Source: Bombiscardovia asteroides_K
GTDB lineage: Bacteria > Actinomycetota > Actinomycetes > Actinomycetales > Bifidobacteriaceae
Reading direction: 5' to 3'
NCBI RefSeq assembly: GCF_048001765.1
Contig: NZ_CP181447.1
Span: 1,240,001-1,304,000, forward strand
Length of the DNA stretch: 64,000 nt
Shown piece by piece: positions 35,933 to 42,371 of this stretch (within the stretch, counting starts at the first letter, position 1; the number at the start of each line of letters is the position of its first letter). The position numbers and the translations under genes are program-made. Below the pieces are notes generated by a model that saw only the letters and a program-made list of their open reading frames with translations, was not told where the DNA came from and searched no databases.

Positions 35933-38900
35933 ATGCATCTGGTTTCCCGCCTGCCTCGCGTCCTGGCGGCACTAATCCTCCTTGTGGGCCTTATGGCAGG
36001 ACTGGGCGTCGCGTCCGCCAACGTGGACGCTCCTGTGCCTGCCGGGGGGGAGGGCCACACAGCCGAGCAGACCCCCGTGACCAATCCCGGCAGCGCGTCC
36101 GGCGCTCCCCTGCCCTCACCCTCGCCGCTGGAGACCGCCTCGCCCCTGAACCCCACGACATCAAGCCCGGTTGCCCCGTCAACGCCGGCGGCCAGTCCAA
36201 GCGGCACAGACTCCGCTCCAGCTAAATCAGCCGGTAAGACGGATGATGAACCTTCGCACACGGTGCGCTTCGACCCGGCCGACGGAAGCAAACACACCCA
36301 ATCAACTGTGAAGACCGGGACGCTGGCCACCGCCCCGCAGCAGAATCCGCAGCGCGAGGGATTCAAATTCGACGGGTGGACGCTTGACGGCCAGCCCTAC
36401 GACTTCCGGACGCCCATCCTCCAGGACACGACCCTGAAAGCCCAATGGTCGAGGATCACGGACTGGACGCTGAGCCCGGACCACGGGCCCGCCGCCGGCG
36501 CCCGGCTGACCATCAGCCCGCCCAGCCCGCAGGAGCACTACTACGTCAACGTCCAGGCCGCAGGCGAGCGGACAGTCGGCCTGACCGGCGACGGGCGCAT
36601 CCACACCTGGACGCAGGAGGGCGCGCCCAAGCAGGTCCCCTTCCCCACGCAGGCTCCCGACGGGTTCCGCTGGCTGCAGGCCGCGGCAGGCGGCCGGCTG
36701 CAGGCCGCGCTCGGATCCGACCAGCGGATCTACGCCTGGGACAACGGACAATCGACACCCACCATCCTCGATGCCAACCAGGACGCCCGGTTCACCGGCA
36801 TCAGCATGGACGGCGACCTTCTGCTGGCGGTGGACCGGCAGGGACAGGTCCACGCCTACCAGGCCAGCCGGAAAGACAGTCAAAACACGAACCCGAAATT
36901 CCTGGAGCAGGCCACGACCGGCCTGCCCGGACAGGCGCGGGCCGTCACCGCCGCCGCCTCCGGCGGCCGGGCCCTCGCCCTGGACGCGGACGGGCAGGCC
37001 TGGGCCTGGGACGCGAGCAAGACCGGCAACGTCAAGCCCGCACGCATCAGGCAGGACACACAAATCCGTATCGTCCAGGCCCAGGCCCTCAACCAGGGGT
37101 TCCTCCTCCTGGACGCGGACGGGCAGGCCTGGCACCAGGCCGACGGCACGACCAGCCTTACGGCCGCCGGCCTGCCGGAAAACCTGAAGGCCAGCCGAAT
37201 CACCACCGGCAATGACCAGGCCGTCATCACCAGCAGGGACGGCCGCCTCTGGGCCTGGAAGCCCGGCGAAGCGCCCGCCCGGGCGGACGACGGGAGCCGG
37301 GCCTACACGCAGGCCGTCCTTGCAGGCGGCAGGATCACCGCCACCAGCAGGCAGGGCGGCCTATACCAGTGGAGCCTGGACAAGCAGGGCCGGCCCGGCC
37401 AGCCGGCCCGGCTCGACACCGCCACAGCGCCCACCCTGGAAACAGCCGGCACGGACGGCCAGCCGCTCAAACTCAGCAGGACCGGCGACGCCTGGCAGAC
37501 GGACATCCCCGCCCGCCAGCCCGGCCCGGCCGCCATCACCATCACCGGCAGGCAGGACGACCAGCCCTTCACCAGAAACCTCAACTACACGGTCGACCAG
37601 ACCCTGACACGAGGCGCCGAACCAAGATCCACGCTCACGGTCCACTTCGACACGGGCGGCGGAAAACCCGAACCAGCAGACCAGACTGTCTCCACCCCGA
37701 ACGGCAGGGTGAAGCGGCCCTCCCCCGACCCGGCGCGTGAAGGCTACCTGTTCGACGGATGGTTCATCGGGCAGGTCGCCTACGATTTCAGCAGGCCCGT
37801 CACCCAGAACCTGACCCTGACCGCCAAATGGACTGAAAGCCGGAACAGCACGTGGAGCATCAGCCCTGATAAGGGCAGCCAACTCGGCGGCGAATCCACC
37901 ACCATCACCCCGCCAGACACCAGCCGGAGCATCAGATTCAACCAAGTCAGCGGAGGAAGAAACTCCAACGGTTATGGTTTTTCCTTGGCTGTGGGCAGCG
38001 ACGGGAACGCCTATGCCTGGGGAGACAACAGCAACGGCCAGCTCGGCGACGGGACAACCACCCAGCAGAACACGCCGGTCAGGGTGAAGACGCCAGACCG
38101 CAACACGTACCCGGACCTGCCCAAGGATTTCACCTACCTGCAGGTCAGCGCCAGAGGCTCTCATTCGCTGGCCCTGGGCAGCGACGGGAACGCCTACGCC
38201 TGGGGATACAACAACTCTGGCCAACTCGGCAACGGGACAACCAGCTACAACGCCCAGACTACGCCGGTCAGGGTGAAGACGCCAGACCGCAACACGTACC
38301 CGGACCTGCCCAAGGATTTCACCTACCTGCAGGTCAGCGCCGGAGGCTCTCATTCGCTGGCCCTGGGCAGCGACGGCAACGCCTACGCCTGTGGATACAA
38401 CAACTATGGCCAGCTCGGCAACGGGACAAGCAGCTACAACGCCCAGACTACGCCGGTCAGGGTGAAGACGCCAGACCGCAACACGTACCCGGACCTGCCC
38501 AAGGACTTCACCTACGTGCAGGTCAGCGCCGGATCCTGGCATTCGCTGGCCCTGGGCAGCGACGGATACGCCTGGGCATGGGGATTAAACAGCAACGGCC
38601 AGCTCGGCAACAACACCAGCAGCGGGACCAGTGACGCGAATCCTGTTCCTAAGCGCGTGCGCGACCCCGCCAACCCCACCGACACGAGCAAAGGACAGCA
38701 AGCCACACAGGTCAGCGCCGGAGGCTCTCATTCGCTGGCCCTGGGCAGCGACGGCAACGCCTACGCCTGGGGATTAAACAGCAACGGCCAGCTCGGCACC
38801 AACAGCTACAGCAATTCGACTGTTCCTGTGCCGGTGTCGTTCAACCTGCAGCTGGTGATCACGGGTGTCAGATTCGACCAGACCCCCGTATCAGGCCTGA

Positions 38901-39172
38901 CGCGCGGCGACGGCAATAGCGTCAGCGTGTTCACGCCCGCACACCCGCCGGGCACCGTCACGGTCAGCGTGGACTACACGATAGGCGGCGCACCCCAAAA
39001 ACCGGACACCTCCCTCAGGTACACGTACACACCTTTAGGCGTGCTCCCCAAGGCCGGCGGGGAAGGCATCCTGCTGGCCCTGGCCACCGGCATGACCGGC
39101 ATGGGCGGGGTCCTGGCATCCCGCCGCCACCGGAGGGAACAGCACCAGCTGCTTCACGCTTCACTCGAGTAA
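35933..39172 (+). CDS. RCC1/InlB-repeat surface protein B
   Basis: A 1079-aa paralogue of protein A with the same order: signal peptide (ending near GVASANVDA), Thr/Pro linker, InlB-type repeat, divergent propeller, second InlB-type repeat (LTVHFDTGGG...YLFDGWFIG), and RCC1 blades. The C-terminus is LPKAGG plus the same membrane helix and basic tail. The C-terminal propeller is about 100 residues shorter than in A and contains three near-identical 63-residue blades. An in-frame GTG at 35909 exists; 35933 is chosen by alignment with A (MHLVSRL). One blade has YACGYNN in place of YAWGYNN, a Trp-to-Cys change. Likely surface-exposed. Confidence 0.88.
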   Translation: MHLVSRLPRVLAALILLVGLMAGLGVASANVDAPVPAGGEGHTAEQTPVTNPGSASGAPLPSPSPLETASPLNPTTSSPVAPSTPAASPSGTDSAPAKSAGKTDDEPSHTVRFDPADGSKHTQSTVKTGTLATAPQQNPQREGFKFDGWTLDGQPYDFRTPILQDTTLKAQWSRITDWTLSPDHGPAAGARLTISPPSPQEHYYVNVQAAGERTVGLTGDGRIHTWTQEGAPKQVPFPTQAPDGFRWLQAAAGGRLQAALGSDQRIYAWDNGQSTPTILDANQDARFTGISMDGDLLLAVDRQGQVHAYQASRKDSQNTNPKFLEQATTGLPGQARAVTAAASGGRALALDADGQAWAWDASKTGNVKPARIRQDTQIRIVQAQALNQGFLLLDADGQAWHQADGTTSLTAAGLPENLKASRITTGNDQAVITSRDGRLWAWKPGEAPARADDGSRAYTQAVLAGGRITATSRQGGLYQWSLDKQGRPGQPARLDTATAPTLETAGTDGQPLKLSRTGDAWQTDIPARQPGPAAITITGRQDDQPFTRNLNYTVDQTLTRGAEPRSTLTVHFDTGGGKPEPADQTVSTPNGRVKRPSPDPAREGYLFDGWFIGQVAYDFSRPVTQNLTLTAKWTESRNSTWSISPDKGSQLGGESTTITPPDTSRSIRFNQVSGGRNSNGYGFSLAVGSDGNAYAWGDNSNGQLGDGTTTQQNTPVRVKTPDRNTYPDLPKDFTYLQVSARGSHSLALGSDGNAYAWGYNNSGQLGNGTTSYNAQTTPVRVKTPDRNTYPDLPKDFTYLQVSAGGSHSLALGSDGNAYACGYNNYGQLGNGTSSYNAQTTPVRVKTPDRNTYPDLPKDFTYVQVSAGSWHSLALGSDGYAWAWGLNSNGQLGNNTSSGTSDANPVPKRVRDPANPTDTSKGQQATQVSAGGSHSLALGSDGNAYAWGLNSNGQLGTNSYSNSTVPVPVSFNLQLVITGVRFDQTPVSGLTRGDGNSVSVFTPAHPPGTVTVSVDYTIGGAPQKPDTSLRYTYTPLGVLPKAGGEGILLALATGMTGMGGVLASRRHRREQHQLLHASLE
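36206..37577 (+). repeat. 1372-bp segment identical to 32083-33454
   Basis: Copy 2 of the long direct repeat. Sequence on both sides of the segment has diverged between the two genes, so the identity is patch-like. Confidence 0.93.
38072..38590 (+). repeat. 189-bp tandem repeats within protein B (about 2.7 copies)
   Basis: The block that starts ACGCCGGTCAGGGTGAAGAC recurs at 38072, 38261 and 38450, an exact 189-bp period (63 residues, one RCC1 blade). Copies 1 and 2 differ at only scattered positions; copy 3 diverges after about 140 bases. Confidence 0.88.
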
Positions 39173-39517
39173 GAGCGGCCGGGCGGCGTATCAATCCCCC
39201 AACCCCCGGCCCACATAGGGGGAGCAGGGAGGAAACGTGTCAATCAAGGCTCAAACCCCAAGAGAGCCGACACCTCCCTCCCGCGCCCCCACCACACTTC
39301 TGCAGGCGGAAGCCGAGGGCAGGCATGCACGCCCCCACCCCCGCCTTGGAGAGGAGGAAACACGGCCAGGCCGGCCACGGGCAGAACCCCACAGCCAGCC
39401 CGGCCGCTGTCCATCTCCATATCCCAGCATAATCACACAAACAGTAACCTTTCCCCAAGCATTCAGCCTCGCCTACCTTCACTCAAAGCCAAGCCTCGAC
39501 GGGCCATGCTGTGAAAG
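39173..39517 (+). other. intergenic region after RCC1 gene B
   Basis: No gene is supported. The first 120 bp parallel the 3' flank of gene A, including the hairpin GGCTC/GAGCC at 39249-39269. The remainder is C-rich on the plus strand and leads to the lacI promoter. Confidence 0.55.
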
Positions 39518-39546
39518 TTGCGGTATCGTTACCGCACTGATATAAC
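39518..39546 (+). promoter_or_regulatory. lacI promoter with overlapping LacI-type operator
   Basis: -35 TTGCGG (39518-39523), 17-bp spacer, -10 TATAAC (39541-39546). The near-perfect palindrome TGCGGTATCGTTACCGCA (39519-39536, one mismatched pair, central CG typical of LacI-family sites) covers the -35 and most of the spacer, so a bound repressor would block transcription. Autoregulation by the downstream LacI protein is inferred. Confidence 0.75.
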
Positions 39547-39644
39547 TGAAGGCTGTCAGAACCGTTCGCCTGCCCATGGCGGCGGTCAGGCAACCGCCGA
39601 GGTCGGCAGTCCGGCCCGGCGGCCGACCACTTCGACGAAAGGCC

Positions 39645-40682
39645 ATGATGGCGTACGCGACGATCAGGGATGTGGCCCAACGGGCCGGTGTCTCCGTATC
39701 GACGGTCTCCCGAGCACTCAACGACTCCGGGCGCATCTCCCCCGCCACACGACAGCGCATCAACCAGGTCATCCACGACCTGCACTATGTGCCGGACTCC
39801 CGGGCCCGATCCATGCACTCCGCCCACTCGCGCACCATCGGCCTGCTCATCCCCGACATCCGCAACTCCTACTTCGCGGATCTGGCCTATCTGATTCAGG
39901 GCCAGCTGCTCAACCACGACTTCCAGACCCTGATCTGCACCTCCACCCAGGGCGACCCCGGCGAGGACCGGGCCCAGGTGCGCAACCTGCTGGGCCAGCA
40001 CATCGACGGAGCCATCATCGTGCCCGGGCCGCGTTCCTCGCGCACCCTGGAGGAGCTGACCCGACGCGGACTGCCACTGGTCTGCGTGGACCGTGCCGCC
40101 GAGGGTGCCGCCGGACGCGACGGACGGGCCATTCCTTGTGTAGACGCCGACCCTGAGCCCGGCCTGCGGCAGGCCCTTAAAGATCTGCACGCCCAGGGCC
40201 ACCGACGCATCACCCTGGTGCCCGGACCCCTCAAGGAATCGGCCACCTTCCGCGAACGCCTGAACGTCTACCGGGACCTGCTGGCAGGCATCGAAGGCAT
40301 GGACGACCCCCTGGCCGACCAGGTAGAGCCCGGCACCTTCGACCCCGACATGATCGACCTCTGGGCCCGGCAGGGCATCACCGGCGTCCTCTTCGGATCC
40401 TCCCTGGATGCCATACGCGCCATCAAAACGGCCCAGTCCCGAGGAATCAGCATCGGCGAGGACCTGTCCATGGTCACCTTCGACGACCTACCCGTCTTCC
40501 GCATCCTGACCCCGGCCGTGTCAACCATCTCCCAGCAGATCGACACCATGGGGACCCGCTGCGTGGACATGCTCCTGGCTCTGATGGCAGGCTCGCCCGT
40601 GCGGTCGGTCCGGCTGCAGACCAGCTACCGCCACTGCGCCTCGGTGGGTCGCCCGCCCGCGCACACCGGCCAGGATCCCTGA
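39645..40682 (+). CDS. LacI-family transcriptional regulator
   Basis: A 345-aa repressor: N-terminal helix-turn-helix ATIRDVAQRAGVSVSTVSRA with the hinge region DLHYVPDSRARSMHS, then a periplasmic-binding-protein-like sensor domain (TIGLLIPDIRNSYFADL to the end). The ribokinase gene follows 54 bp later on the same strand, so the effector is probably ribose, a phosphorylated pentose or a nucleoside. ATG codons at 39645 and 39648 are equivalent; AAAGG lies upstream. A matching operator lies about 110 bp before the start. Confidence 0.93.
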   Translation: MMAYATIRDVAQRAGVSVSTVSRALNDSGRISPATRQRINQVIHDLHYVPDSRARSMHSAHSRTIGLLIPDIRNSYFADLAYLIQGQLLNHDFQTLICTSTQGDPGEDRAQVRNLLGQHIDGAIIVPGPRSSRTLEELTRRGLPLVCVDRAAEGAAGRDGRAIPCVDADPEPGLRQALKDLHAQGHRRITLVPGPLKESATFRERLNVYRDLLAGIEGMDDPLADQVEPGTFDPDMIDLWARQGITGVLFGSSLDAIRAIKTAQSRGISIGEDLSMVTFDDLPVFRILTPAVSTISQQIDTMGTRCVDMLLALMAGSPVRSVRLQTSYRHCASVGRPPAHTGQDP

Positions 40683-40736
40683 ACCTGTCACAGCGTGATC
40701 ATCAAGGCGGACAAGCTCATCAAGGAACGGAGAAAC

Positions 40737-41720
40737 ATGATTCAAGATATGGCGGCGGCACCCGACCAGGTGCTCAAGGGACTGGATACCATCACGGGAT
40801 CCATCTCGGTGGTCGGATCCATGAATGCGGACTACACCGTCAACACCGACCGGCTGCCCAAGCCCGGCGAGACCATCAACGGCGGTCCCCTGCAGGTGCT
40901 GCCCGGAGGCAAGTCGGCCAACCAGGCGGCGACCGCGGCCCGCATCGGCGCCCAGGTCAGGCTCTTCGGGGCCGTGGGATCCGACTCCAACGCCGACTTT
41001 CTGCTGGGGCAGCTGGGCAACGCCGGGGTGGATGTCTCCCATGTGATGACCGTGCCGGGAGCCAGCGGAACCACAGTCATCACCGTGGATGCGCGCGGCG
41101 AGAACACCATCGTCTACTCCCCCGGCTCCAACGGCAAGGTGGATGTGGACTACGCCCACCGCTCCCGCCAGGCCCTGACCTCGGCCAAGGTGCTGGGCCT
41201 GTGCCTGGAGAGCCCCATCGAGACGGTCACCGAGGCCGCGCGCATGGGCCACGAGGCCGGCATGACCGTGCTGCTCAACGACTCCCCCTTCCGCGCCGAC
41301 CTGCCCGCCGACCTGATTGCCAACTCCGACCTGATCCTGGTCAACGAGCATGAGATGGCCCAGCTGCTGGGCATCGACGAGCCCGAGGACGGCGACTGGC
41401 TGGGGGCCGACTGGGACCGGATCAACCAGACCATGCAGGACTTCGGCTTCCACAGGGCCATCGTCACCCTGGGCGGCGAGGGGTCCATGGTGCTGGACCA
41501 GGGCCGGACCTACCGGATTCACGCCGTGCATGTGGACGCTGTGGACACCACCGGCTGCGGGGACGCCTTCATGGGCACCGTGCTGGCCGGCCTGGCCTCC
41601 GACATGACCCTGGTTGAGGCCGCCCAGCTGGCCTCCTACGTCTCGGCCTACGCCGCCACAGGGCAGGGGGCGCAGGCCTCCTACGGCACGGCCGAGCAGA
41701 TTCGGCTGCGCTTCTCCTGA
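40737..41720 (+). CDS. rbsK: Ribokinase (PfkB family)
   Basis: Phosphorylates ribose to ribose 5-phosphate, which feeds the bifid shunt. The 327-aa protein has SVVGSMNADYTVNTDRLPKPGET, the substrate and turn region VLPGGKSANQAATAARIG, and the anion-hole and catalytic Asp signature DTTGCGDAFMGTVLAG. ATG 40737 has GGAG upstream and is preferred to a GTG at 40695. It is in an operon with the LacI regulator. No ribose transporter or mutarotase gene is adjacent. Confidence 0.92.
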   Translation: MIQDMAAAPDQVLKGLDTITGSISVVGSMNADYTVNTDRLPKPGETINGGPLQVLPGGKSANQAATAARIGAQVRLFGAVGSDSNADFLLGQLGNAGVDVSHVMTVPGASGTTVITVDARGENTIVYSPGSNGKVDVDYAHRSRQALTSAKVLGLCLESPIETVTEAARMGHEAGMTVLLNDSPFRADLPADLIANSDLILVNEHEMAQLLGIDEPEDGDWLGADWDRINQTMQDFGFHRAIVTLGGEGSMVLDQGRTYRIHAVHVDAVDTTGCGDAFMGTVLAGLASDMTLVEAAQLASYVSAYAATGQGAQASYGTAEQIRLRFS

Positions 41721-41925
41721 GACTGGGCGCTCGTGGTCGGAGCCATTGGAATCCTGACCACCGGGGTCTTGTGACCGGGGTCCGTTGGTCAGGGTCCAAC
41801 GATTAGGCAAGTAGAGCGCGCTGACCCCTCCCCTGCGTTGTCAGGCCGATGAACCGTTGCGGAATGCACCACGATTCGTCGGCCTGACTGGTATCTGTGC
41901 GATACAGGCTGGATGGATGGATACC
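41721..41925 (+). other. hairpin-rich intergenic DNA after rbsK
   Basis: No gene is seen. CTGACCA (41754-41760) pairs with TGGTCAG (41786-41792) around an inner GGTC/GACC hairpin. GTCAGGCCGA (41840-41849) pairs perfectly with TCGGCCTGAC (41879-41888). The first may end the rbsK transcript, but no T-run follows either. Confidence 0.5.
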
Positions 41926-42060
41926 GGATGCATACTTGTTGCCAGTTGAGCGCAAATATGGAATCCATACCCATTACCAACTGAGGGCAAGTCCGATATC
42001 CGCTTTTATTGCCGTCTGAATCCAAGCACTGAATCTGTTCTTATCGCCAGTGTTAAATGC
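41926..42060 (+). repeat. four degenerate 30-bp boxes at exact 35-bp spacing
   Basis: Boxes begin at 41926, 41961, 41996 and 42031. Aligned without gaps, they share a core resembling AATCC.T....TATTGCCA.TTGAG.GCAA; the first two agree at 21 of 30 positions. The array is about 310 bp upstream of the histidine kinase start. The remainder of the gap to 42371 shows no feature beyond rising A+T content. Confidence 0.6.
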
Positions 42061-42371
42061 ATCCAAGGGTCGCGACCTGCATTGGAGAGTACGCGTGTGT
42101 CTTGGACGTGCAAGCTATGCAGAGAGCCATTCGATGCGAGAATGCGTAAACAGCACCTCGGCAAGGAGCGGCAACAAGTCTCTCCAAGCGTTAGGCAGCT
42201 GACCACCAATCGTCATATGCAAGGCCGCCATCTTTTGACTCACCACTAGGCGCCCATTCCCGATTACAACTGCTCAGGCTCATCCGCCTTGCGACAGCCT
42301 GGGACCGCGTTTGACCTCATCATCCCTCGGACTGATGGCACCTCCCGCTGTCCCCGAATATTGTTGATTCC

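Noticed and set aside
35565..35975. 136-codon frame between the two RCC1 genes
   Set aside because: It overlaps the start of the second RCC1 gene in another frame and shows no conserved motif or ribosome site.
31819..39180. Canonical LPxTG sortase signals on the RCC1 proteins
   Set aside because: The residue at the key position is Ala in both copies, so a standard sortase motif is not claimed.
41926..42060. CRISPR array
   Set aside because: The period is 35 bp, but the units are degenerate and nearly contiguous, with no identical repeats or unique spacers, and no cas genes are near.
42096..42250. Possible zinc-finger remnant (WTCKLC..) upstream of the kinase
   Set aside because: A single CxxC in a short frame without a start codon or support; probably chance.
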